DNA from: Lachnospiraceae bacterium
Lineage (GTDB): Bacteria; Bacillota; Clostridia; Lachnospirales; Lachnospiraceae
Assembly (NCBI GenBank): GCA_017552715.1
Contig: JAFZOW010000075.1
Coordinates: forward strand, 27,487-91,486
Length of the DNA stretch: 64,000 nt
Direction: 5' to 3'
A model generated the notes under the pieces. It was not told the origin of the DNA, made no database searches, and saw nothing but the letters and a program-made list of their open reading frames with translations. The translations under genes and the position numbers were made by a program. Position 1 is the first letter of the stretch; every line of letters starts with the position of its first letter. Below are positions 36,056 to 44,600 of this stretch, piece by piece.

Positions 36056-36730
36056 TTAGCAGAGGAGTTTCCCGTTGTCGAGTTTGACCACACGGCTCCC
36101 GTAACGGCTGTTTTCTTCGGAATGGGTCACCTGAAGTATGGTCATGCCTTTTTCCTCATTGATCTTTTTGAACAGCTCCATGATATTCTTTCCGGATTCC
36201 TTATCCAGGTTTCCCGTAGGCTCGTCCGCCAGGATGATCTCGGGTTCCCCCATAAGGGCCCTGGCTATGGCCACACGCTGCTGCTGCCCGCCGGAAAGCT
36301 TTGCCGGCATGGCTTTGCGCTTATCGGCGATCCCCGTGATATCCAGGATCTCCGTAAGCCTGTCCGCGGCAGCCTTGTCATAGCGCTTGGACACCTTCAG
36401 GGGCAGGAGGATATTATCCTCTACCGAAAGGTTCTGCACCAGATTATAGAACTGGAAGATAAAACCGATCCTGGAAAGCCGGAGGGCGGAAAGCTTTTTC
36501 TCTTTGATCTTTCCGATATTCTCCCCGCAGACCACGATATCTCCCGTATAATTCCGGTCCAGGCCGCCGATCAGGTACAGGAGCGTGGATTTTCCGGAAC
36601 CCGAGGGTCCCATGAGGGAGACAAATTCCCCACGCTGCACCGTCATATCCGCCCCCTGCAGCACCTTTACCTCCAGCTCGTCTTTCCCGAAGGACTTGAA
36701 AACATTATCTACCGTGATGATCGTATCCAT
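36056..36730 (-). CDS. ABC transporter ATPase (MacB type)
   Basis: A 224-residue ATPase with Walker [10 protein letters not shown], signature [14 protein letters not shown], Walker [14 protein letters not shown] and switch His in VTHSEE. The ATG at 36730 has AAAAGGAG at good spacing; the longer open frame has no start signal. It pairs with the upstream FtsX-like permease, with a 99 bp intercistronic spacer containing two hairpins. Confidence 0.94.
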   Translation of the reverse strand: MDTIITVDNVFKSFGKDELEVKVLQGADMTVQRGEFVSLMGPSGSGKSTLLYLIGGLDRNYTGDIVVCGENIGKIKEKKLSALRLSRIGFIFQFYNLVQNLSVEDNILLPLKVSKRYDKAAADRLTEILDITGIADKRKAMPAKLSGGQQQRVAIARALMGEPEIILADEPTGNLDKESGKNIMELFKKINEEKGMTILQVTHSEENSRYGSRVVKLDNGKLLC

Positions 36731-36829
36731 TTTTCTTCTCCTTTTCTGCCCCCGGAGCGCAGCGACGGGGGAGCCCGCGCCGGCTTTGAGGCGCTTCAGA
36801 GATTTGCCGCAAGGCAAATCTTCGTTTTT
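36731..36829 (-). other. Intercistronic hairpins between permease and ATPase genes
   Basis: Two stems: AGATTTGCC/GGCAAATCT with a 4-base loop (36800-36821) right after the permease stop, and CCCCCG/CGGGGG around 36748-36770. They may tune relative expression or stabilise processed mRNA. The T-run beside the first stem is on the plus strand, so it is not a terminator for this operon. Confidence 0.5.
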
Positions 36830-39304
36830 TTATTCGTACTTAAGCTCTTCCGCTATGTTCATCTTACGCAGGTACTTTGAAGGGATCAGTGTCGTCAGCA
36901 GGAAGACGAAGAGGATGACCCCGAGATACATGAGGATCTCTTTTGCACCTACGCTTCCCTTACTGAGTATGTCCATATCCCCGTCCGCAATGACATCCAG
37001 GAGATATCCCAGCACCCTGAAGAAGAAGGGCGCGGTCACTCCTGCGATCAGTGCGGAGCAGCCCATGGAAAACAGGCTTTCCAGGAACAGCAGGCGTTTG
37101 ATCCTGTTCCGGGGCAGTGCCACCGAATAAAGCAGGGCCGTTTCCCTCTTTCTTGTGATAAAACCGAGGGACTGGTTCCCGGCCACACCGATCAGGGTAA
37201 GTGCGGCACTTCCGGCAACGATCATGCGCATCACCGACAGCAGACCTTTGGTATTATTCTCCTGTTCCTGTTCAAGCTCCCCAAGGGTCTGGACTCTCAG
37301 GCTGGAAGATTCGGAATTCTTCTCGATGCTTTTTTTCACCCCTTCCGCATCCTCCGTCCGGATCAGGATCGCAGCGAGCCTGGATGAAAAGAGGTGATCA
37401 TACAGATCCCGGTTCATGATGACGCTTTCCAGACTCAGCAGCTCACACTTGTCCGGATCCAGGGTATCCTTCAGGATGAAGCTTTTTTCTGTGGGGAAAT
37501 CCGTGGTAGGATCCAGAACAAGCTTCACCTCATCCCCCACGCTCAGGCCCAGTCTCTTCGCCATGGGCTGCGCGAGAACGATCTCGTTTTCCTCAAGCCC
37601 ATAGCCTTCTGCCGGAAGGCCCGCCATCATGCTGTGGGCGGTATCGGCAAAGAAGGTCAGTGCTCTCGCCTTGTCCTCTCCCAACTGTCCGGACGCGGGC
37701 ATATTGTACACCCGGTCGGTCTCCAGCACCCCGTCGATGACATCCACATATCTGTAGTCGTGATCATCATCGCTGGTATATATATCCACCACCAGATCAC
37801 AGTCATACCCCAGTTCGCTCAGATCCCTGGCAAGGGCTTCTCCCACACAGCCGATCAGGATGGAAAGGGTGATGGAAGTAACGCAGAGTACCGCCGTTCC
37901 CATGATGATGCGGTTCCGGGAGATGTTTTCCGCGGCAAGCTGGGCTACAGGGAAGGAAAGCTTTCTGCACAGTGCCGTGACCGCTTTGGAAAAGAGGCGG
38001 ATCACAAAGGGAATGAGCAGTGCCAGTGCCACGATCCCGCAGACCAGGGAGACGGCCAGGGTTACAAAGTTTTTGACCAAAAAGCCGCTCACAACAGAAG
38101 CGATCAGCAGTACGATCCCGGTATAAAGCCTGCCCCAGCGGTATTTGAATTCCGTATCCTTGTTATCAAAGATGATATCCCGGATGGGGGTCTTCACGGC
38201 TTTTGTCAGTTCATAAAGGGGGTAGGCACACTCGATCAGTATGGCCGCCGCCACAACCAGCAGATATACGTAGACCGGGGTAGGCCCGAAATACTGGGAC
38301 AGATCGGTGCCATCCACACCGTTTACCATGCTTTTCAGGATCGGTGTCTTTACCCGGGAATACAGGAAGATACCGATGGCAGATCCGATGAGTGCATACA
38401 GCACGTTTTCGATCAGCAGCACGAAGGCCGTTCTGCCCCGAGACACCCCCAGGCTCCTTAACGTTCCGATCACCGACATCCTCTCATTAACGATCTTTTC
38501 CGCAATGGAGATCGTCACAAAGATCACCAGCAGGAAAGAGATCAGGAACAGAAGATAAAAGAGATTATATATCCCCTGAATATCGGCATCATCCATCTGC
38601 TCGCTGAGAACTTCCAGTTCCGCTTTGGGGTCTCTTTCACGGATGGCATCCGCAACGGCCGAGATCTCGGAATCCTTCACTACATCGATCATCCATATGT
38701 TGTAATCGTTCTCCGGGGTGCAGGCGATACGTCTCACCACCTCGTTGCTGACGATGGCGCTGTTTCCGTTAAAGATGGCATTATTCATATCGACGATGCT
38801 CATGACCTTGAGTTCGATCTCCACCTCATCCCGGGTCTCGAAGTGAAGGCTGTCCCCCACGGAAAGTCCGAATTCATCGGCATATTTTTTGTTGATCACG
38901 GCACTGTCGTCATCCAGGTCGAAGCATTCCGGGATGAAGGCCATATCATAAGCCGTTTGGATATCCGAAAGCGACGCCAGTTCAATGGGTTTTTCAAAAG
39001 AGTATTCATAGCCCGAGGGATCCCGCTCATACTCGTACTGCATCACCGATCCGATCCCGAATCTTCTGAGTTCCGCCATAGCGTCCAGCTCTTCCGCCAC
39101 CTCGTCGGAAGTGTTGTAGGCTATGATATCCACCTTGCCGATCATATCCATCATATAGCCGTTCAGCAGACCCTCGATATTATTTTTCATATCCACCGCC
39201 AAAAGTGCGGTAAAGGATGCAAAAAGGATACAGAATATCAGGAGCAGCAGCCTGAGCGGCTTGGAGAATATATTTTTTAACGAATGTTTGATCATCAGTC
39301 CCAT
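36830..39304 (-). CDS. FtsX/MacB-like ABC transporter permease
   Basis: A permease of 824 residues with a first helix at about 13-35, an extracytoplasmic MacB_PCD-like domain, three helices at about 240-400, further helices at 395-450, a second external domain, and three C-terminal helices (about 700-810). The ATG at 39304 has AGGTGG eight bases before it; GTG codons four and five codons earlier lie inside the peptidase gene. Probably exports or removes a peptide or lipid together with the ATPase. Confidence 0.88.
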   Translation of the reverse strand: MGLMIKHSLKNIFSKPLRLLLLIFCILFASFTALLAVDMKNNIEGLLNGYMMDMIGKVDIIAYNTSDEVAEELDAMAELRRFGIGSVMQYEYERDPSGYEYSFEKPIELASLSDIQTAYDMAFIPECFDLDDDSAVINKKYADEFGLSVGDSLHFETRDEVEIELKVMSIVDMNNAIFNGNSAIVSNEVVRRIACTPENDYNIWMIDVVKDSEISAVADAIRERDPKAELEVLSEQMDDADIQGIYNLFYLLFLISFLLVIFVTISIAEKIVNERMSVIGTLRSLGVSRGRTAFVLLIENVLYALIGSAIGIFLYSRVKTPILKSMVNGVDGTDLSQYFGPTPVYVYLLVVAAAILIECAYPLYELTKAVKTPIRDIIFDNKDTEFKYRWGRLYTGIVLLIASVVSGFLVKNFVTLAVSLVCGIVALALLIPFVIRLFSKAVTALCRKLSFPVAQLAAENISRNRIIMGTAVLCVTSITLSILIGCVGEALARDLSELGYDCDLVVDIYTSDDDHDYRYVDVIDGVLETDRVYNMPASGQLGEDKARALTFFADTAHSMMAGLPAEGYGLEENEIVLAQPMAKRLGLSVGDEVKLVLDPTTDFPTEKSFILKDTLDPDKCELLSLESVIMNRDLYDHLFSSRLAAILIRTEDAEGVKKSIEKNSESSSLRVQTLGELEQEQENNTKGLLSVMRMIVAGSAALTLIGVAGNQSLGFITRKRETALLYSVALPRNRIKRLLFLESLFSMGCSALIAGVTAPFFFRVLGYLLDVIADGDMDILSKGSVGAKEILMYLGVILFVFLLTTLIPSKYLRKMNIAEELKYE

Positions 39305-39309
39305 TTCAC

Positions 39310-41340
39310 TCACCACCTTTTTACTCTGTCTTCCGGTGCCACATACATCGCATCCCCTTCTTTCACATCGTAGATCTCGTAGAAGGGATCAAAAAGGGAC
39401 ACCACCGCATTGACTCTCACGATCCCGGGACTGTGCACATCCATATACAGCTGCCGGAGCACATTGTCCTTGGGGGAGATATTGGCCCATATCCTGGCAT
39501 AATTCTCTAAAAGTTCCTTCCTCTGTTCGTTATTTTCCGTCAGCCGCAGGATGCAGTCCACACCGCTGATATCCGCCAGGTTCTCTCCCAGGGTCAGTTC
39601 CCCGTCCACGGGATGTACATCCAGGATGAGCTGTGAAGAATAGTAGGCTTCCACAGCTTTCGCCATCCGGTCAAAGGCTTCCCTGTCTTCCTTCGGAACC
39701 CATTCGGGGTTGTAATTCCCGTTCATATCATAGAGCATGCCGTGATCGTCAAAGGCATGGGATATCTCGTGTCCCACCACCGCTCCGATACCGCCCAGAT
39801 TTTCCCAGTAGCTCTGCTTTTTGCTGTAGAACGGGGCGTTCATGATGGCTGCGGTGATATTGATGGAATTCATATCCGGGGAGTAGCAGGCATTGACGGT
39901 CTGGGGCGGCATCTGCTTAAAGCCGTTGCGCTCCACTCCCTCTTTCAGCATCTTTACCTGCTCCTCATGGGTCCGGATGTTCAGACGGCACTGTGTATCA
40001 TAAACGGAATGACCGATCAGCTCCGCGTCTTTGGGATCGACGCTGTGGGGCTCCCCTGCACCGATAAAGTACAGCATGTTATCCAGCTTGCTCTTTATGG
40101 CTGTCTTTCCCTTATCACTGAGCCAGTCACAATCGCCGATCATGACGATGTATTCTTCCACGATGCTTTCCGTGATCTGCTGCACCTCAGCGGCAGCCTC
40201 CGCATCGTAAAAGCGCCTGACATATTCCTCTCCCAGCTCCGTCTTCAAAGAGTCCTTGACTCCGCCCCTGGCATAAAGATCATTGGAATAAAGGACGGGC
40301 TCCCCTCCGTATTCCTTCGGGAGATATTCACCTATGCTTCGCATGAAGCCAAGAATGGCGGTATCCTGCCAGGCCCGGAGATTTTCCTCAGTAAGGAGCG
40401 AATCCACGGCAGCCAGCTGTCCTTCATCCCACAGATACACTCCCCGGGTAAGTCCTTCCTTCATCCCCATGCTCCGGAGTATCCCCTCCGCACCCACATT
40501 GGGGCAGAGGGCATCGATCTCTTCATTTGTCTTATAGATGGCTGTCTGCAGGGACTTGCTCCAGTCTTTGGAGATCAGGTCCAGAAGCTCCAGATCCGTC
40601 TCCATGGCGATATCGATATTGAGACGGGTAGCGGATATGCTCCGCTCCTTTGCTTCTTCCTTTTCCACCCCCAGATCGATGAGGGTGGTGCGATACTGCA
40701 TGGCAATGGCCTGTCCCCAGCTGCCCCCGCGGCAGATATCCTCCAGATCATAGCCCGTGGGACTGGAGAAGGGCCGTATGCTGATGCTTCCGGCAGAGGA
40801 ATCATGCATGTCCGACTCAACGCTGACGCCAAAGATGGGATCCAGCCCCCACTCCGTATACAGCTTCCCGGAAATATCCAGGAACTCGTCGATGGACGCC
40901 GTGTTATGAATGGCCTCTACCGTATCCTTCATGCTCCGGATATCTTCCTCATTCATGAAGGCACCCCCGCAGGAAGCATCCAGCAGCTGGTAATACGCGT
41001 CATAGATCAGCTGCTCATTACTTCCGGCGGCATAGGAATCCCGCTTTCCTTCCACGATATCGGCGATGATCTGATCCAGCTGTTCATCCACCATATCGCC
41101 GATCTGCTGGAACGAACCGCTGCTGCCGTGGTGTTCTTCAAGATCCGCCTCCATGAGCTGTCTTGCATTTACATAGCCGTTAAAATCATCCTGGGGCCGG
41201 ATGCTGTCGGGATCGAAAGCAGCCTCGGCTTCCGTCTCCTCCTCCGGTGCGGGGGGCATACCCGCCGCGCTCCCTACGCCGCAGCCGTACAGCAGTATGG
41301 CCGGCAGCATGAGCATTGCCAAAATTTGCTTTTTTTTCAT
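39310..41340 (-). CDS. M13-family (neprilysin/PepO-like) metallopeptidase, lipoprotein
   Basis: Secreted zinc endopeptidase of 676 residues anchored as a lipoprotein: signal peptide with lipobox LLYGC (Cys about 20), then an acidic linker. The catalytic HEISHAFDD (H524, E525, H528) and third ligand in GENLADISG (about E586), plus NSINITAAIMNAPFY and a final CxxW-like end (VKRW), define M13. M13 enzymes cut short peptides. It heads an operon with an ABC permease, ATPase and AgrAC-like pair, implying peptide sensing, defence or recycling at the cell surface. Confidence 0.93.
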   Translation of the reverse strand: MKKKQILAMLMLPAILLYGCGVGSAAGMPPAPEEETEAEAAFDPDSIRPQDDFNGYVNARQLMEADLEEHHGSSGSFQQIGDMVDEQLDQIIADIVEGKRDSYAAGSNEQLIYDAYYQLLDASCGGAFMNEEDIRSMKDTVEAIHNTASIDEFLDISGKLYTEWGLDPIFGVSVESDMHDSSAGSISIRPFSSPTGYDLEDICRGGSWGQAIAMQYRTTLIDLGVEKEEAKERSISATRLNIDIAMETDLELLDLISKDWSKSLQTAIYKTNEEIDALCPNVGAEGILRSMGMKEGLTRGVYLWDEGQLAAVDSLLTEENLRAWQDTAILGFMRSIGEYLPKEYGGEPVLYSNDLYARGGVKDSLKTELGEEYVRRFYDAEAAAEVQQITESIVEEYIVMIGDCDWLSDKGKTAIKSKLDNMLYFIGAGEPHSVDPKDAELIGHSVYDTQCRLNIRTHEEQVKMLKEGVERNGFKQMPPQTVNACYSPDMNSINITAAIMNAPFYSKKQSYWENLGGIGAVVGHEISHAFDDHGMLYDMNGNYNPEWVPKEDREAFDRMAKAVEAYYSSQLILDVHPVDGELTLGENLADISGVDCILRLTENNEQRKELLENYARIWANISPKDNVLRQLYMDVHSPGIVRVNAVVSLFDPFYEIYDVKEGDAMYVAPEDRVKRW

Positions 41341-41363
41341 GACAGATTCCTCCTACTGTGTTC

Positions 41364-41393
41364 ATTATACGGAAGGGATGCCGTCAAAACCAA
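41364..41393 (-). promoter_or_regulatory. Promoter of the M13 peptidase operon
   Basis: Minus-strand TTGGTT and a perfect TATAAT with an 18-base spacer; the -10 is about 24 bp before the start codon, and AGGAGGAAT follows as the ribosome-binding site. Confidence 0.6.
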
Positions 41394-41446
41394 AAATGTG
41401 GTGAATTGTTCCTTATCTGTGGCGAACGGAAAAAAAACGGAGACGC

Positions 41447-41474
41447 TTGAAATAATCCCGGATTCTAGTAGAAT
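41447..41474 (+). promoter_or_regulatory. galK promoter
   Basis: TTGAAA and TAGAAT are 16 bases apart, about 110 bp before galK. Divergent from the M13 peptidase promoter. Confidence 0.6.
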
Positions 41475-41477
41475 GAT

Positions 41478-41521
41478 GTCAGGATCACGGGAGCATCGAA
41501 GATGCAGAGCGATCCGATGAC
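41478..41521 (+). promoter_or_regulatory. galK 5' leader stem-loop shared with the COG3044 leader
   Basis: Lies at the predicted transcript start. Outer GTCA/TGAC, bulged GA, middle GGATC/GATCC and apical GCATC-GAA-GATGC helices. Shares AGCGATCCG and the whole layout with 26342-26383. Confidence 0.45.
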
Positions 41522-41584
41522 AACATATATCGCAGAAAAAGGCAGGAAACCAACGAAGTTTTCGGACAAAGAAAGGACAGACCC

Positions 41585-42862
41585 ATGAACAGTGCGGAAT
41601 TCGGAAAGATGCTTGAAGAGGGCCGGATGGCGGAGCGCTTTACGCAGCTCTACGGGGGTGCGGAAGCAGTCCCGGACCAGACGGCACGTTACCTTAAACT
41701 GCTTAAGCGCTTTGAAGAAAAGTTCGGAGCCGGGGAACTGAAGATCTACTCCGCCCCCGGCCGCAGCGAGATCGCCGGCAACCATACGGACCATCAGCAC
41801 GGCGAAGTGCTGGCCGCTTCCATCGACCTGGATGCGGTGGGCTTTGTGCGTCCCCTGCAGGAGGATACGGTCACCGTCATCTCCGGGGACTATCCCCCCG
41901 TCCGTATCAATATAAAGGAGCTGGAACAGAAAAAAGAAGAAGAGGGCACTACTGCGGGACTCATCCGGGGTGTTCTGGCAGGCTTTGTAAAGCACGGCTA
42001 CAGGATAGGTGCTTTCCAGACCTGTATCGACAGCCGGGTGCTCATCGGTGCGGGGCTCTCCTCCTCCGCCGCTTTCGAGACCCTTCTGGGCAGCATCCTG
42101 TCGGGCCTGTATAACGAAGGGAAGGTCTCGTCCACCGAGATCGCCATCATAGGCCAGTACGCCGAAAACGTTTATTTCGGAAAACCCTGCGGCCTGCTGG
42201 ATCAGATGGCCTGCTCCACAGGCGGGATGATCTACATCGATTTTGAAAAACCCTCCCAGCCTCTGGTGAAAAAGATCGACTTTGACTTTTCCGCTGCGGG
42301 CTACCTCTTATGCATCACCGATACCAAAGGTTCCCATGCGGACCTCACCGACGACTATGCCGCGGTACCCGCCGAGATGAAGTCAGTGGCGGCTTACTTC
42401 GGTAAGGAGGTGCTGCGGGAGGTACCGGAAGAAGATGTGATAAAGAAGATCCCCGAGCTGAGAAAGGCATGCGGGGACCGCGCCGTTCTTCGCGCCTTGC
42501 ACTTCTATTGTGAAAATGCACGTGTGCGAAGCGATTTTGAGGCTCTTGAGCAGAAAAACATGGAAACTTTCCTGAAGGGGGTGCAGGAATCCGGGGACTC
42601 CTCCTTCAAATATCTGCAGAATGTTTACACCAATAAAGACGTACAGAGTCAGAATGTTTCCCTGGCTCTCTGCCTGGCCGAAAGGGTCCTTAAGGGCCGG
42701 GGGGCCTGCAGGGTCCACGGCGGCGGCTTTGCCGGCACCACCCAGGCCTGGGTACCCAAAGACCTGGTCCCCGAATATAAAAGCACCCTGGACGCCGTCT
42801 TCGGCGAGGGTGCCTGTGCCGTGCTCTGCATACGCAGCTGCGGCGGGACAGAACTCATCTGA
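41585..42862 (+). CDS. galK: Galactokinase
   Basis: Phosphorylates galactose released by the alpha- and beta-galactosidases (Leloir pathway). The 425-residue product has the substrate signature APGRSEIAGNHTDHQ (about 57-71), the ATP loop LIGAGLSSSAAFE (about 153) and the GHMP motif 3 region VHGGGFAGTT (near 380). It has an N-terminal extension of about 45 residues compared with E. coli GalK. AAAGGA lies seven bases before the ATG. It is alone, with its own promoter and terminator; galT and galE are not in the window. Confidence 0.95.
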   Translation: MNSAEFGKMLEEGRMAERFTQLYGGAEAVPDQTARYLKLLKRFEEKFGAGELKIYSAPGRSEIAGNHTDHQHGEVLAASIDLDAVGFVRPLQEDTVTVISGDYPPVRINIKELEQKKEEEGTTAGLIRGVLAGFVKHGYRIGAFQTCIDSRVLIGAGLSSSAAFETLLGSILSGLYNEGKVSSTEIAIIGQYAENVYFGKPCGLLDQMACSTGGMIYIDFEKPSQPLVKKIDFDFSAAGYLLCITDTKGSHADLTDDYAAVPAEMKSVAAYFGKEVLREVPEEDVIKKIPELRKACGDRAVLRALHFYCENARVRSDFEALEQKNMETFLKGVQESGDSSFKYLQNVYTNKDVQSQNVSLALCLAERVLKGRGACRVHGGGFAGTTQAWVPKDLVPEYKSTLDAVFGEGACAVLCIRSCGGTELI

Positions 42863-42871
42863 GTATCTTAC

Positions 42872-42899
42872 AAGTGGGGGATCAGTCCCCCACTTTTTT
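42872..42899 (+). terminator. Bidirectional terminator between galK and the sulfur operon
   Basis: A 10-base perfect stem (AAGTGGGGGA with TCCCCCACTT) with a TCAG loop and a T run on the plus strand; A's on the other side also give a partial T run on the minus strand. The stop codon of the minus-strand TusA-like gene lies in the loop. Confidence 0.85.
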
Positions 42900-43139
42900 G
42901 ATATAAAGCTCGAAGGTGCCGTCGCCGTTATCGTCGATCTTCAGCACCTGATGTCCCTCTTCCTTAATGCTGCGGGGTACGTTCTGAATAGGCTCCCCAT
43001 CCGCGATATGTACCTGCAGGACCTGGCCGTCGTCCAGCTCTTCCAGCGCCACCTTGGTCTTCACAAAAGTAATGGGGCAGGTCACATCCGTGATGTCTAC
43101 CCTGTCGTCCACTTCAAATCCCAGATCTGCCATTTTCAT
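42882..43139 (-). CDS. TusA/SirA-family sulfur-carrier protein
   Basis: An 85-residue protein with the TusA fold pattern: an active Cys-Pro in DVTCPITFVKTKVAL (C21-P22), then EELDDGQVLQVHIADGEP and a second half ending YIKKVGD. TusA proteins pass persulfide sulfur between partners. Last gene of the ten-gene sulfur operon, overlapping the JAMM protease gene by four bases. It may relay sulfur from the desulfurase to the thiocarboxylate carriers. Confidence 0.85.
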   Translation of the reverse strand: MKMADLGFEVDDRVDITDVTCPITFVKTKVALEELDDGQVLQVHIADGEPIQNVPRSIKEEGHQVLKIDDNGDGTFELYIKKVGD

Positions 43140-43564
43140 ATTACCTCCAGTTCTTCTTTAGTCGAGATACGCGCATCGGCTGCGCCTTCCACATGAAATG
43201 AGTTCAGTACGGGCTTTCCTTCTTCTGCCAGGGACAGGATCAGATAGCTAGCTCTCGGATCGTTGGCCAGGCGCTTGTCCTCCTCCGAAGGCCGGGAAGG
43301 TGATTCCGGATGGGAATGCCAGTTTCCCAGGGGCTTTAAACCCGCTGCCCGCATATCCTTAACCGCTGCCAGCTGCTCCTTCGAGTCGATGGAGAAATGC
43401 TCGTTGGTATGGTCGATATTGGTGAGCAGGTAGACCTTTTCGATGCGGCGCACCCCGTCCTCCCCGTCGCTTCCCGCGATCAGCCCGCAGGCTTCGTCGG
43501 GACGTTCCTTCAGGGCATGCTCCAGGATGCGGTCATAATCCTCCTGCTTTATCGTCACTTTCAT
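43136..43564 (-). CDS. JAMM/M67-family zinc metalloprotease (HcyD-like)
   Basis: A 142-residue JAB1/MPN-type protease. Catalytic residues: Glu in PDEACGL (E24), H83 and H85 in NWHSHPE, S93 and D96 in the PSEED segment. Bacterial members trim ubiquitin-like sulfur carriers or release amino acids from them. Its neighbours are a ThiS-like carrier ending GGGR and a ThiF-like E1, so the likely job is to remove the final Arg and expose the glycine C-terminus, as HcyD does in Wolinella (known). Two bases after the E1 gene. Confidence 0.9.
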   Translation of the reverse strand: MKVTIKQEDYDRILEHALKERPDEACGLIAGSDGEDGVRRIEKVYLLTNIDHTNEHFSIDSKEQLAAVKDMRAAGLKPLGNWHSHPESPSRPSEEDKRLANDPRASYLILSLAEEGKPVLNSFHVEGAADARISTKEELEVI

Positions 43565-43566
43565 AC

Positions 43567-44394
43567 TCAGCCCTCACTTCCGGAGCCCGGATGGAAATCA
43601 CAGGCTGCCTGCTCGTAATCGATGAGCTCCGTGATGGTCGGTGTATCGGAGCAGACCGCACAGCCCTTGCCCCGGGGCGGCAGCTTGATCTTGTGGAACT
43701 CCATTTTCAGAGCGTCATAGGTGAGCAGATAACCCGACAGCAGCTCGCCCACGCCGCAGATATATTTCACGGCTTCCATGGCCTGCAGGGAACCGATGAC
43801 GCCGCCCATGGCACCGATGACGCCGGCCTGCTTGCAGGTAGGCACCGCATCCTTGGGGGGCGGATTCTTGAAGATACAGCGGTAGCAGGGCCCCTCCCCG
43901 GGAAGGATGGTGGTGAGCTGTCCCTTAAAGCGTATGATCCCTGCATGGCTTAAGGGCTTCTTCTCCATCACACAGGCGTCGTTGATCAGAAACTTCGCCG
44001 GGAAATTGTCCGTGCCGTCCAGGATGAAGTCATAATCCCTTATCATTTCACGGATATTGGCGCTGCTCACAAAATCGTAATAAGTATTCACCTGCACATC
44101 GGGATTGATGGCCCGCATGGTCTCGGCCGCGGAATCCACCTTGCGTTTTCCGATATCCGCCGTGGTATGGATCACCTGCCGCTGCAGATTGGAAAGATCC
44201 ACCACATCCGCATCCGCTATGCCTATGGTACCTACGCCGGCTGCCGCAAGATACAGGGCCGCGGGAGCTCCCAGGCCCCCTGCACCGATGATCAGCACCT
44301 TGGCGTTCAAGAGCTTCTTCTGCCCTTTCGCGCCGATCTCCTTTAATATGATATGTCTGGAATAACGCTCCAGCTGCTCGTTTGTAAAGGCCAT
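43567..44394 (-). CDS. ThiF/MoeB-family E1-like adenylyltransferase (HcyF-like)
   Basis: A 275-residue enzyme that should adenylate the C-terminus of the carrier encoded just upstream. Features: nucleotide loop GAGGLGAPAAL (about 38-48), R-finger region NLQRQ, zinc Cys C170/C173 (CYRC) and C245/C248 (CAVC), and a crossover-loop Cys in VPTCKQAG (C187). No rhodanese domain, unlike the other E1 in the operon. Its start overlaps the carrier's stop codon by one base. Confidence 0.92.
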   Translation of the reverse strand: MAFTNEQLERYSRHIILKEIGAKGQKKLLNAKVLIIGAGGLGAPAALYLAAAGVGTIGIADADVVDLSNLQRQVIHTTADIGKRKVDSAAETMRAINPDVQVNTYYDFVSSANIREMIRDYDFILDGTDNFPAKFLINDACVMEKKPLSHAGIIRFKGQLTTILPGEGPCYRCIFKNPPPKDAVPTCKQAGVIGAMGGVIGSLQAMEAVKYICGVGELLSGYLLTYDALKMEFHKIKLPPRGKGCAVCSDTPTITELIDYEQAACDFHPGSGSEG

Positions 44395-44600
44395 TATCTT
44401 CCGCCTCCCATGAAATACAGGAATTCCACCTCATCGCCTTCTTTAAGCACAGTGCTCTCAAAAGCGGCGGAATCGACGAACTCCTCATTTACGGATACCG
44501 TCACATACTGGGGGGTCTCCACATTCTCCGCCTCGATGAGCTGCGCTACGCTGATGCCCTCCGCTACTTCCTTCTTTTCGCCTGCTACCGTGATCTTCAT
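44394..44600 (-). CDS. ThiS/MoaD-like sulfur carrier protein with C-terminal GGGR
   Basis: A 68-residue ubiquitin-like beta-grasp protein. It ends FMGGGR: the di-glycine needed for thiocarboxylate formation is followed by one extra Gly/Arg step, so it needs trimming before adenylation. In Wolinella succinogenes the carrier HcyS has an extra C-terminal residue removed by the JAMM protease HcyD (known). Here the gene lies between metY and E1/JAMM genes, overlapping metY by four bases. Most likely it supplies sulfur for homocysteine rather than thiamine: no thiazole genes are nearby. Confidence 0.9.
   Translation of the reverse strand: MKITVAGEKKEVAEGISVAQLIEAENVETPQYVTVSVNEEFVDSAAFESTVLKEGDEVEFLYFMGGGR

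Noticed and set aside
39742-41520. Plus-strand open frame of 592 codons opposite the M13 peptidase gene
   Set aside because: The opposite strand encodes an intact M13 peptidase with lipobox and HEISH motif; this frame has no family features.
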